64,000 nt of DNA from Micromonospora avicenniae (lineage in GTDB: Bacteria; Actinomycetota; Actinomycetes; Mycobacteriales; Micromonosporaceae): contig NZ_FTNF01000010.1 in NCBI RefSeq assembly GCF_900156065.1, positions 1 to 64,000 on the forward strand, in the 5' to 3' direction. This document shows, piece after piece, positions 40,535 to 48,428 of this stretch. The position numbers and the translations under genes are program-made. The number at the start of each line of letters is the position of its first letter. Positions within the stretch are counted from its first letter, which is position 1. Under the pieces are notes generated by a model. It was not told the DNA's origin. It did no database searches and worked only from the letters and a program-made list of their open reading frames with translations.

Positions 40535-40740
40535 GTCGCCCCCTCGTCCCTGTCGTCTCTCGATCGGGGCCGGTTGACCCCTGGTTGGGCAACTCTAGGC
40601 GGCGAGTTGTGGCAGGACGAAACCCAGTTGGTCACGGAGCGGTAACACCCAACGGGGCGGGTGTCGAGTGTCCGGTTTCGACCGGGCGACTTGTCCGCTG
40701 TCGGTAGCGGGTGACCTTTCCGTGCGACGAACATGTGGGT

Positions 40741-41730
40741 ATGACAGAACGGGTACGGCTGACCCGGTACGCCCGGGGCGGCGGCTGCGCATGCAAGATC
40801 CCACCTGGTGAGCTCGAGCTGATGGTGGCGGGCCTCGGCACAGCGACCGGGACCACCGATCTGCTGGTCGGGCTGGACCACGGCGACGACGCAGCGGTGG
40901 TCCGCCTCGACGAGCGGACGGGCCTGGTCGCCACCGCCGACTTCTTCACCCCGGTCGTCGACGACGCCTACGACTGGGGGCGCATCGCGGCGGCGAACGC
41001 GCTATCCGATGTGTACGCGATGGGGGGCACCCCGCTGGTCGCGTTGAACCTGCTCTGCTGGCCCCGGGACGTACTGCCGATGGAGCTGGCCCGCGAGGTG
41101 CTGCGCGGCGGACAGGACGTGGCCCGCGAGGCCGGTTGTCATCTCGCCGGCGGGCACAGCGTCGACGACGACGGCCCGAAGTACGGGCTGGCGGTCACCG
41201 GGGTGGTCCGGCCGGAAGAGCTGATCACGCTGGAGGCGGGCCGGCCGGGGCAACCGCTGTCGCTGACCAAGCCGCTCGGCGTCGGAGTGCTGAACACCCG
41301 GCACAAGGCCACGGGCGAGGTGTTCGCCGAGGCGGTGGCCTCGATGAGCACGCTGAACCGGGACGCGGCCCGGGCCGCGGTCGCCGCTGGGATCCGCTGC
41401 GGTACCGACGTGACCGGCTTCGGTCTGCTCGGGCACGCCTCGAAACTGGCTCGCGCCAGCGGTCTCACGGTGGCGATCGACGCCGCTCGGGTGCCGTACC
41501 TGGCGGGTGCCCGTGAGGCGGTACGGGACGGATACGTCAGCGGCGGGAGCCGTCGCAACCTGGACTGGGTGACCCCGTGGACGGACTTCGGCGCGGCGGG
41601 GGAGCAGGAGAGGCTGCTGCTGGCCGACGCGCAGACCTCGGGCGGCCTGTTGGTGGCGGGAGAGCTGCCCGGCGCCCCGGTGGTCGGTGAGCTCCTGCCT
41701 CGGGGCGAGCACATGGTCGTCGTCCGTTGA
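40741..41730 (+). CDS. selD: Selenide, water dikinase
   Basis: A 329-residue SelD. The active-site segment GGGCACKI (13-20) places Cys16, Cys18 and Lys19 at the positions of the Escherichia coli catalytic Cys17, Cys19 and Lys20, so this is a cysteine and not a selenocysteine form. Further landmarks are GDDAAVV, TADFFTPVVDD, NALSDVYAMGG and CGTDVTGFGLLGHA. It makes selenophosphate from selenide and ATP. No selA, selB, ybbB or tRNA-Sec is recognisable in the window. ATG 40741 is chosen from homologue length; GTG 40711 would add ten residues. The ribosome site is poor for both. Confidence 0.93.
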   Translation: MTERVRLTRYARGGGCACKIPPGELELMVAGLGTATGTTDLLVGLDHGDDAAVVRLDERTGLVATADFFTPVVDDAYDWGRIAAANALSDVYAMGGTPLVALNLLCWPRDVLPMELAREVLRGGQDVAREAGCHLAGGHSVDDDGPKYGLAVTGVVRPEELITLEAGRPGQPLSLTKPLGVGVLNTRHKATGEVFAEAVASMSTLNRDAARAAVAAGIRCGTDVTGFGLLGHASKLARASGLTVAIDAARVPYLAGAREAVRDGYVSGGSRRNLDWVTPWTDFGAAGEQERLLLADAQTSGGLLVAGELPGAPVVGELLPRGEHMVVVR

Positions 41731-41886
41731 GTCCAGTCGCGGGTTCGGACGGCGTCGCTCCGGTGCCGTCCGGCCCGGTGCGGCGGAGCGGGATGCGGCA
41801 CGGTACCCGATAAACTGTCATCTTCCCGCCACCTTGAGCTATGGGCCGGGAGGATTTTTTGCCCGGTTTGGTCACAGACCGGTAAC

Positions 41887-41906
41887 TTGCCCCCGGCTGG
41901 GGGCAA
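41887..41906. terminator. Short perfect hairpin after selD
   Basis: TTGCCCCC-GGCT-GGGGGCAA forms a perfect eight-base stem with a tetraloop. It lies 156 bases after the selD stop and 68 bases before the next gene, so it could also be part of the leader of that gene. Confidence 0.45.
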
Positions 41907-41974
41907 ATGCACCGCACCATCGTCAGTAAGGCCCGATCCGGAGGCCGGTGGGACGAACGCAGCGAGGAGGCGGC

Positions 41975-42454
41975 ATGACCGAGCTGTGGAACTGGAGAAT
42001 CGACCAGGTACGACCCGTGGAGGTCTACCCGGCGCTGGCGGAGGCGCTCGGTCGGGTGGTGATGCCCATGGCGATCGCCGACCCGGCCCGACTGCCGACG
42101 TACGCGGTGATCTGCGACGTCTGGCAGGCGCCGGGCGAGTTCGCCACGATCGTGGACTGCTACGGAGTGCCCGAGCGGCTCTCCGAGCACGCGAGCATCG
42201 CCGCGCTGGCCCGGCTGCTGGATCGCAACTGCGTGCTGCGTGACGACACCCTCGACGCCGGTCGGCACCTGCTCGTCGCGCCCGACGGCACGATCCGTCC
42301 GGTGCACTTCGACGTCCGGGAGACCGATGACGGCGAGGTGCTCGGCAATCAGCGCCTCTGCACCGACGCCGACCCCGCCTGCCGTGGCTGGTCGCAGTGT
42401 CACCGTTCACGGTGGGCCCCCGACACGGTCGCCCCGGCGCTCGCCGCGGCCTGA
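41975..42454 (+). CDS. Hypothetical protein (159 residues)
   Basis: A soluble alpha/beta-looking protein with no signal peptide or membrane span. It has several tryptophans near the N-terminus (MTELWNWRIDQVRPVEVYPA), a central cysteine-containing strand (YAVICDVWQAPGEFATIVDC), and a Cys-containing C-terminal stretch (RLCTDADPACRGWSQCHRSR). The five cysteines in the C-terminal two thirds might bind metal. ATG 41975 has GAGGAGGCGGC upstream, good for a start. No family recognised. Not obviously linked to selD. Confidence 0.7.
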   Translation: MTELWNWRIDQVRPVEVYPALAEALGRVVMPMAIADPARLPTYAVICDVWQAPGEFATIVDCYGVPERLSEHASIAALARLLDRNCVLRDDTLDAGRHLLVAPDGTIRPVHFDVRETDDGEVLGNQRLCTDADPACRGWSQCHRSRWAPDTVAPALAAA

Positions 42455-42520
42455 CGGCCGGACGGGCTCGGCGGTTCCTGGCCGCGGCGGGCCGGCGGCC
42501 CACACGGCGCCGGCCCGCCC

Positions 42521-42610
42521 GGACCGGCTCAGCTCAGGCCGGGACCGGCTCAGGCCGGGACCGGCTCAGGCCCGGACCGGCTCAGCTCAGGCCCGGACCG
42601 GCTCAGGCCC
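42521..42610. repeat. Tandem repeat, five units of 16 or 21 bp
   Basis: Units begin at 42521, 42542, 42558, 42574 and 42595. The 16-base form is GGACCGGCTCAGGCCS; two units carry an extra CTCAG. The array fills the gap between two convergent genes and its last bases overlap the stop of the DUF2277 gene. Unit-length variation suggests slippage. Confidence 0.8.
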
Positions 42611-42845
42611 GGGCGGCGGGGGCGGCCCCGCCCGCTCGTCCGCCGCGCACCACGAGCTGGTCGAGCAGGGTGGCGGTGGCGGCGGCGACGGCCGCGACCG
42701 CGGCGTGGAAGGCCTCCGCGTTGTGCGGAGCCGGCGTCCGGAAGCCCGAGATCTTCCGGACGTACTGCAACGCGGCGGCGTCGATGTCCGCGGGCGTCAC
42801 CTCAGGGACGTACGGCTCCCGCAGGGTCTTGATGCTCCGGCACAT
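42603..42845 (-). CDS. DUF2277 family protein
   Basis: An 80-residue protein starting MCRSIKTLREPYVPEVTPAD, followed by AALQYVRKISGFRTPAPHNA and a helical part. This pattern (MCRxI, AALQYVRK-SG) is diagnostic of DUF2277, whose function is unknown. ATG 42845 has AGGAGG upstream on the coding strand, which excludes the upstream extension of the frame. The C-terminal tail is Ala/Gly-rich and runs into the tandem repeat. Confidence 0.88.
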   Translation of the reverse strand: MCRSIKTLREPYVPEVTPADIDAAALQYVRKISGFRTPAPHNAEAFHAAVAAVAAATATLLDQLVVRGGRAGGAAPAARA

Positions 42846-42904
42846 GCTCTGCTCCTCCTGTCCGACCGGGGTCACCACATGTGGTGCCCGGTGTGGCACC
42901 GACG

Positions 42905-42933
42905 GTGACAAGCGGTCGAGACTTGTCTATTCT
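42905..42933 (+). promoter_or_regulatory. Promoter of the fxs operon
   Basis: GTGACA (42905-42910) and TATTCT (42928-42933) are separated by 17 bases and read toward fxsA, predicting a transcript start near 42940 and a leader of about 65 bases. It shares the intergenic space with the divergent DUF2277 gene. Confidence 0.6.
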
Positions 42934-43005
42934 GGTCACGGATCAGAGCCCTTCGAGCCATGCTGCCGCTCGCGCTGTCGCGCCCCGGGCCCCCGGAGAC
43001 TCATT

Positions 43006-43194
43006 GTGGACCAGACAGCCCCTCGTCACAGCCCACCGTCCATCGACGTCCTGACGCGTAGCCTGCGGACACCGCTCGGTCGGGTGGCCACCGAGCACCC
43101 CGAGGTGCTCGCGCTCGTCCGGCGGCGCGTCCTGCCGGGCGAAGGCACCCCGCCGGGCACCGTGCCAGTCGCCGCGTTCAACTCGTCCATCTGA
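43006..43194 (+). CDS. fxsA: FxSxx-COOH peptide precursor FxsA
   Basis: A 62-residue precursor: a mostly helical leader (SIDVLTRSLRTPLGRVATEH, PEVLALVRRRVLPG), a Gly/Pro/Thr linker and the C-terminus VPVAAFNSSI. The ending F-N-S-S-I fits the FxSxx-COOH motif by which this peptide family is defined. The neighbouring radical SAM enzyme is expected to modify the Phe-x-Ser region; related enzymes form a cyclophane between an aromatic ring and the residue two positions on. GTG 43006 has CGGAG at good distance. Three bases separate it from fxsB. Confidence 0.9.
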   Translation: MDQTAPRHSPPSIDVLTRSLRTPLGRVATEHPEVLALVRRRVLPGEGTPPGTVPVAAFNSSI

Positions 43195-43197
43195 GGT

Positions 43198-45624
43198 ATG
43201 GCGTGTCGGTGCGGCGCCGCCGGTCCGGCCGCGCCCTGCCGGCCGATCAGCCAGTACGTCCTCAAGGTGCACAGCCGGTGTGACCTCAGCTGCGACCACT
43301 GCTACGTCTACCAGGAGGCGGACCAGACCTGGCGGGACAAGCCGGTGCGGATGGCGGCATCGACCGTCCGGGCCGCCGCCGCCCGGATCGCCGAGCATGC
43401 CCGGGCACATGATCTCCCCGCCGTGCACGTGGTGCTGCACGGGGGCGAGCCGCTGCTGCTCGGTCCGGCGGGGCTGCGCGAGGTGCTCGCCGAGCTGCGC
43501 GCCGCACTGACCCCTGGCGTCGTGCTCGACCTGCGGATGCAGACCAACGGTGTGCTGCTCGACGAGGAACTGTGCCGCCTGCTGGTGGCGTACGAAGTGA
43601 AAATCGGAGTGTCGCTCGACGGTGACCGTGCGGCCAACGACCGGCACCGGATCTTCGCGCACGGCGGCAGCAGCCACGCGCACGCCCGGCGAGCGCTGGC
43701 GCTGCTGCGCCGCCCGGAGTTCCGCGGCAGCTACGCGGGCATCCTGTGCACCATCGACCTGCGCAACGACCCGGACCAGGTCTACTCGGCCCTGCTGGCC
43801 GAGGCGCCGCCCCGGATCGACCTGCTGCTGCCCCACGCCACCTGGGACCGGCCGCCTCGGCGCCCGCCAGGCGTCGCCACCCCGTACGCGGACTGGCTGG
43901 GTCGGATCCACCGGCGCTGGGTGGACGACGGGCGGCCCGTGCCGATCCGGCTCTTCGAGGCCCTGACCTCCGGGGCCGGCGGCGGCACCGAGGCCGTCGG
44001 GCTCGCCCCGGCCGACCTGCTCGTCGTCGAGACCGACGGCAGTTGGGAGCAGGTCGACTCGTTGAAGGTCGCGTTCCACGGCGCGGCCGGCACCGACCTG
44101 GACGTCTTCGCTCATCCGGTCGACGAGGCCGCCCGCCATCCCGGTGTGGCGATCCGTCAGGAAGGGCTGGCCGGGCTCTGCGCCACCTGCCGTGCCTGCC
44201 CGGTGGTGAGTCGCTGTGGCGGCGGGTTGTACCCGCACCGCTGGCGAACCGGCACCGGCTTCGACAACCCCTCGGTCTACTGCGCGGACCTCCAGGCGCT
44301 CATCGCCATCGTGGACAGCGCACCGGCGTCCGACCGGGCCGGCGCCCGGCGCCCGGGTGACGCTCCGGCTCCCGCTGGCGCCGGCGGCCGGGGGCCGCGT
44401 TCTCCGGGCATCCCCGTGCCGCGGTCCGCTGAGAGCGTCGGGGACCGGGCCGTGGACCCCGCTGCCGACCGGTTGCTGGCCGAGATCGCCGGGGGTCACG
44501 GCGGCCCGTGGGCGCTGGACGTGCTCGCGCAGACCCAGCTCTCCATCACCCGGGTGCTGCTGGAGACCTGGCGGGACATCACCGGCGGCAGCGCTGCCTG
44601 GGAATTGCTCGCCGAGCTCGACGCCACCGCAGGCGACGCGGTCGGCGCCGTGCTGGCGCACCCGTTCGTCCGCCCCTGGCTGGTTCGCCAGCTGGCTCGG
44701 CGCGGCACCCCCGACGTCGACCTCGTGCCCGCGCTCGCCGTCGTGGCCGCCGTGCGGGCCGGCGTCGAGGCGGTGGTGGAGGTGCCGGTGCGAGGTGGGG
44801 CGCTGGTGCTGCCCGCGCTGGGCCGGTTGACGGTCGGCGATGAGCGGGCCGGTGAGGTGCGCACCGCCCCGGGCGGGCTGCACATCCGCGTCGGGTCGGT
44901 GTCCCGGACGGTCCCGCTGGACGGTGCCGGCCCGACGCCGACCGGCTGGCAGCCGGTCCGTCGCCCGCCCATCGCCGACGCGATGATCACCATCGAGGAC
45001 GTCGACCCGGAACGGAACTGTTACGGCCAGCCGGTGGCGCCGACGCTGGACGACGACGCGGCGGACGCACTGGGGGCCACGCTCGCCCTGGCCCGGCTGG
45101 CCGTCCACCGTGACGTGCCGGCGCACGGAGTCGCACTCGACGCCGGACTGCGGGCCGTGGTGCCGTTGGCGCCGGACCGGCTGGCCCCGTGGCGCAGCGC
45201 CACCGCCCGGCAAGCCTTCGGCGCCATCGCCGTGGCCGAGATGTCCGATGCGGACGCGATGGCCGTGCTCCTGGTCCACGAGTGGCAGCACGGCAAACTC
45301 GGCGCGCTGATGGATCTCTACGACCTGGTCGACCCGGGATCGTCGGTGCGGATCCCGGTGGCCTGGCGGCCCGATCCGCGACCCGTCGAGGGGGCGCTCC
45401 AGGGTGCGTACGCGCACCTGGCGGTGACCGAGGTCTGGCATGCCCGCGCCACGGCCGACCGGCCGGACGCGCAGGTCGCCCGCGGACACCTGGTGCGCTA
45501 CCGGGACTGGACCCGGGAGGCGGTCGAGGCCCTGCTCGGGGCCGGGGCGCTCACCGATCTGGGTGAGCGGTTCGTCGGACGGATGGGGCACGTTCTGGAG
45601 GAGCTCCGTGCCGACCAGGGCTGA
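43198..45624 (+). CDS. fxsB: FxsB: radical SAM/SPASM enzyme fused to an HExxH domain
   Basis: An 808-residue peptide-modifying enzyme. The radical SAM core begins with Cys28-x3-Cys32-x2-Cys35 (CDLSCDHCYVY) binding the SAM-coordinating 4Fe-4S cluster, then the GGEPLLL and VSLDG motifs. A SPASM-like cysteine cluster (CATCRACPVVSRCGGGLYPH) ends this part near residue 350. After a Pro/Gly linker (about 375-420) follows a second domain with HEWQH (694-698), the HExxH motif of the family named for putative peptide modification. Both parts act on FxsA, by inference. The ATG lies three bases after the fxsA stop. Confidence 0.93.
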   Translation: MACRCGAAGPAAPCRPISQYVLKVHSRCDLSCDHCYVYQEADQTWRDKPVRMAASTVRAAAARIAEHARAHDLPAVHVVLHGGEPLLLGPAGLREVLAELRAALTPGVVLDLRMQTNGVLLDEELCRLLVAYEVKIGVSLDGDRAANDRHRIFAHGGSSHAHARRALALLRRPEFRGSYAGILCTIDLRNDPDQVYSALLAEAPPRIDLLLPHATWDRPPRRPPGVATPYADWLGRIHRRWVDDGRPVPIRLFEALTSGAGGGTEAVGLAPADLLVVETDGSWEQVDSLKVAFHGAAGTDLDVFAHPVDEAARHPGVAIRQEGLAGLCATCRACPVVSRCGGGLYPHRWRTGTGFDNPSVYCADLQALIAIVDSAPASDRAGARRPGDAPAPAGAGGRGPRSPGIPVPRSAESVGDRAVDPAADRLLAEIAGGHGGPWALDVLAQTQLSITRVLLETWRDITGGSAAWELLAELDATAGDAVGAVLAHPFVRPWLVRQLARRGTPDVDLVPALAVVAAVRAGVEAVVEVPVRGGALVLPALGRLTVGDERAGEVRTAPGGLHIRVGSVSRTVPLDGAGPTPTGWQPVRRPPIADAMITIEDVDPERNCYGQPVAPTLDDDAADALGATLALARLAVHRDVPAHGVALDAGLRAVVPLAPDRLAPWRSATARQAFGAIAVAEMSDADAMAVLLVHEWQHGKLGALMDLYDLVDPGSSVRIPVAWRPDPRPVEGALQGAYAHLAVTEVWHARATADRPDAQVARGHLVRYRDWTREAVEALLGAGALTDLGERFVGRMGHVLEELRADQG

Positions 45625-46444
45625 CGGAAGGGCCGATGCGCTGCACGGGCACATCGACGCGGCGCGCCTCGTCGCCGACCTGCGGGCGCTCGGCCTGGCC
45701 GCGGGTCGGGACGTCCTGGTGCACTGCTCGCTGCGGCGGCTCGGTCGGCCGGAAGGCGGCCCGGCGGCGCTGGCGTCGGCGTTGCGGGAGGTCCTCGGCC
45801 CGACCGGCACGCTGCTCGTACCGAGCGAGAACGCCGGCAACTCGACGAGCTCGCGGGCCTACCGGGCCGCGACCCGGGGGATGGACGCGAGGCAGCTCGC
45901 CGACTACCACGCGGCGATGCCCGGCTGGGATCGGGCCGGTACGCCATCGGAGGGCACCGGTGCGTTCGCCGAACACGTCCGGTCGACTCCCGGCGCGCTC
46001 CGCAGTGACCACCCGCAGACCTCCTTCGCCGCGCTCGGCCCCCGGGCCTGGGAGCTGACCGAAGGTCACGACCTCGACTGCCACCTGGGCGAGCGGTCGC
46101 CGTTGGGCCGGCTGTACGCGGCCGCCGGCTGGATCCTGCTGCTCGGTGTGGGTTACCAGGCTTGTACGGCGTTGCACCTGGCGGAGTACTGGTTGCCGGT
46201 ACCGCCGCCCCGCCGGCCCTACACCTGCTACCGCCTGATCGCCGGCCGGCGGGTACGCCTGGACTTCGACGCGCTCGACCTGGACGACAGCGACTTCACC
46301 GCGGCCGGGCAGGCGCTCGACGAGGCACCCTTCGTCCGTCGCGGTCAGGTCGGCGCAGCCGACGCCCGATTGATGCCGGTGCGTGACACAGTGGGCTTCG
46401 CCGTCGACTGGTTCAGCGCCCATCGACCGGATCCGGGGCGTTGA
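45608..46444 (+). CDS. AAC(3)-family N-acetyltransferase of the fxs operon
   Basis: A 278-residue member of the aminoglycoside 3-N-acetyltransferase family. It carries VLVHCSLRRLG, GTLLVPSENAGN, RSDHPQTSFAALGPRAWELT with the catalytic-region histidine, SPLGRLYAAAGWILLLGVGY and ACTALHLAEY. The GTG start overlaps fxsB by 17 bases and is preceded by GGAGGAG. Such a gene embedded in an Fxs operon is unlikely to be a resistance gene only; it may acetylate the modified peptide or an amine made from it. No sign of recent transfer. Confidence 0.88.
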   Translation: MPTRADGRADALHGHIDAARLVADLRALGLAAGRDVLVHCSLRRLGRPEGGPAALASALREVLGPTGTLLVPSENAGNSTSSRAYRAATRGMDARQLADYHAAMPGWDRAGTPSEGTGAFAEHVRSTPGALRSDHPQTSFAALGPRAWELTEGHDLDCHLGERSPLGRLYAAAGWILLLGVGYQACTALHLAEYWLPVPPPRRPYTCYRLIAGRRVRLDFDALDLDDSDFTAAGQALDEAPFVRRGQVGAADARLMPVRDTVGFAVDWFSAHRPDPGR

Positions 46445-46497
46445 CGTGGGGACTAGGCTGATGGTTCGGCCGCGCGGGGAGGGGCGGAGGCACACGG

Positions 46498-47154
46498 GTG
46501 AGCACAGTGGACATACCCGCCGGCATGCGGGCCCCGCTGTTCTTCCTGAGCCACTCCCGCTCGCCGGCCCGCCGGGCCGCCGTAGGCCCCTCGGAATACC
46601 TGCTCCGCTTCTACGAGGACCTCTCGGGGCACGTCAGCGAGCTCGTCGGTCCGGAGACCGGGGTCGACCCGGGCTTCATGGACACCGCGATGACCGGTGG
46701 GGAGCGATGGACACCGGAGTTGCTGCGCGCCGCCGGGACCTGCCAGGTCTTCGTACCCCTGCTGTCCAGCGCGCTGCTCCGCAGCGACTGGTGCGGGATG
46801 GAGTGGCACGCCTTCTCACGCCGGCGTATCGAGCGGCGACGCGACGACGTCTCGGCGCACGAGACGGCGATCATCCCCGTCTCCTGGTCGCCGACGGAGG
46901 GTGCCCGCCTGCCCAAGGTCGTGGGCGAGATCCAGCGGTTCTCACCTACCCCGATGCCGGCGGAGATCGTGGCCCAGTACCAGCGGGAGGGGGTCTACGG
47001 ATTGCTGACCTTGCAGATGGAGAACGCGTACCGGGCGGTGGTGTGGCGGCTCGCCCAGCGCATCGTCGCGATCCATCGGGCGTACCTGGTCGAGCCGCAG
47101 GTGCCGGCGGGCGTGAGCGAACTGCGCAACCTGTTCGCCGAGGAGTCGGGGTGA
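46498..47154 (+). CDS. TIR-like protein of the fxs operon (short FxsC)
   Basis: A 218-residue TIR-like protein. Box 1 is LFFLSHSRSP; the middle has CQVFVPLLSSALLRSDWC, continuing GMEWHAF, which gives the W-C-x-x-E motif where TIR NADases carry the catalytic glutamate. GTG 46498 has GGAGG at good spacing. It overlaps the next TIR-like gene by four bases. The FxsC domain is defined only for these operons; NAD hydrolysis is inferred from the retained W-x3-E. Confidence 0.82.
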   Translation: MSTVDIPAGMRAPLFFLSHSRSPARRAAVGPSEYLLRFYEDLSGHVSELVGPETGVDPGFMDTAMTGGERWTPELLRAAGTCQVFVPLLSSALLRSDWCGMEWHAFSRRRIERRRDDVSAHETAIIPVSWSPTEGARLPKVVGEIQRFSPTPMPAEIVAQYQREGVYGLLTLQMENAYRAVVWRLAQRIVAIHRAYLVEPQVPAGVSELRNLFAEESG

Positions 47155-48428
47155 GCCGGCCCGGCGCGGTGCCGCGGACGGCGAGGCCGGGGGCCCGCCG
47201 GACCTACTTCTTCCTCAGCTACGCCCACTCGGCCCCGCAACAGGGCGCGCGGGCCGACGCCGACGTCTGGGTGGGGCAGTTCTTCGCCGACCTGTCGGCG
47301 GAGGTGGCTCGCCGGGCCGAGCTGGTGCCCGGAATGCGGATCGGCTTCTTCGACCAGCAGATCCCGCCCGACGCCGACTGGAAGGCCGCACTGGCCGAGG
47401 CGTTGAGCGGAGTCGAGGTCTTCGTGCCGCTCTACTCGCCGGGTTACTTCCGGCGCCCCTGGGCGCTCGGTGAGCAGGAGTCCTTCCGCGGCCGGCTGGC
47501 CGCCGCCAACAAGCCGGACACCGCCGGGCACGTCCTGCCGGTGCTCTGGATCCCGTTCCCGACCTGGGAGAGCCGTTCCGAGCTGGACGAGGCGTTGGAC
47601 CTGGGCCGGGACGTCCCCGAGTACGCCGAGAACGGGTTGCGTGCGCTGTGCATGCTCGCCGCCTACCGGGAGCAGTACGACGACCTGCTCGGGCGGCTGG
47701 CCCACCGGATCGTGGAGGCCGCGGAACGGCACCCGCTCGGCCCGTCCCGGGCGCCCAGCCTGGACGAGGTGACCCGGCCGGCGCCGGCCGACCCGGACCT
47801 CGTGGTGGCGGTACTGGCGCCCACCCGGGGCCGGTTGCCGGCCGCCCGGGCGAGGAGCGGGTACGCGAGCAGTGCCCGCCAGTGGCGGCCCTTCGGCGGC
47901 CGGCAGAAGCTGCCGGCGGCCGAGTACGTCGCCAGCACCGCCGAGCGGCTGGGGCTGTCCGCCCGTACCGCGGACTTCGCTGCCGGGGCCGACCTGCTGG
48001 AACGCCGGCCCACCGTACTGCTGATCGATCCGTGGGTGGCGGCGGACCCCGACGCGACGGAAACCTTCGCCGCGGCGATGCGCGACCTGCGCCCCTGGGT
48101 GGTGCCGATCGTCGTCACCGACGGCGACGACCCGCAGGACGCCGCGCGGCACGCCGAGACCGTCGCCGACATGCTGCAGAACGCGGGCGTACCGCAGGTC
48201 AAGCGGGCCAGGAACGTCCAGGAGTTCGTGGATCTCATGCCGGCCCTGGTGACCGAGGCCCGCCGCCAGTACCTGAAACACGGCCCGGTGACGGAGTTCC
48301 CCGAGGCCGAACCGCCACCCAGCCTGCGGCACGGGCCGGAGCATCGCCCGCGCCCCGGCGCGTCGTTCGACCCGCCGCCCGCCCACGACGATCCGGCGTC
48401 GCCGCGTCCCCACGGAGAGAACCGATGA
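47151..48428 (+). CDS. fxsC: TIR-like protein FxsC (long)
   Basis: A 425-residue protein. Residues about 15-195 form a TIR-like domain (TYFFLSYAHSAP at the start; VFVPLYSPGYFRRPWALGEQ with W-A-L-G-E, again keeping the glutamate four residues after Trp). Residues about 210-380 form a second alpha/beta domain (VVAVLAPTRGR; TVLLIDPWVAAD; VVPIVVTDGDDP) typical of the FxsC family, and the C-terminus is Pro-rich. The GTG overlaps the upstream stop (GTGA), and the gene's own stop overlaps the start of fxsT (ATGA). Confidence 0.85.
   Translation: MSRPGAVPRTARPGARRTYFFLSYAHSAPQQGARADADVWVGQFFADLSAEVARRAELVPGMRIGFFDQQIPPDADWKAALAEALSGVEVFVPLYSPGYFRRPWALGEQESFRGRLAAANKPDTAGHVLPVLWIPFPTWESRSELDEALDLGRDVPEYAENGLRALCMLAAYREQYDDLLGRLAHRIVEAAERHPLGPSRAPSLDEVTRPAPADPDLVVAVLAPTRGRLPAARARSGYASSARQWRPFGGRQKLPAAEYVASTAERLGLSARTADFAAGADLLERRPTVLLIDPWVAADPDATETFAAAMRDLRPWVVPIVVTDGDDPQDAARHAETVADMLQNAGVPQVKRARNVQEFVDLMPALVTEARRQYLKHGPVTEFPEAEPPPSLRHGPEHRPRPGASFDPPPAHDDPASPRPHGENR

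Noticed and set aside
41731-41974. Possible tRNA-Sec between selD and the next gene
   Set aside because: No cloverleaf with a UCA anticodon and long variable arm could be built; the hairpins found are simple stems.
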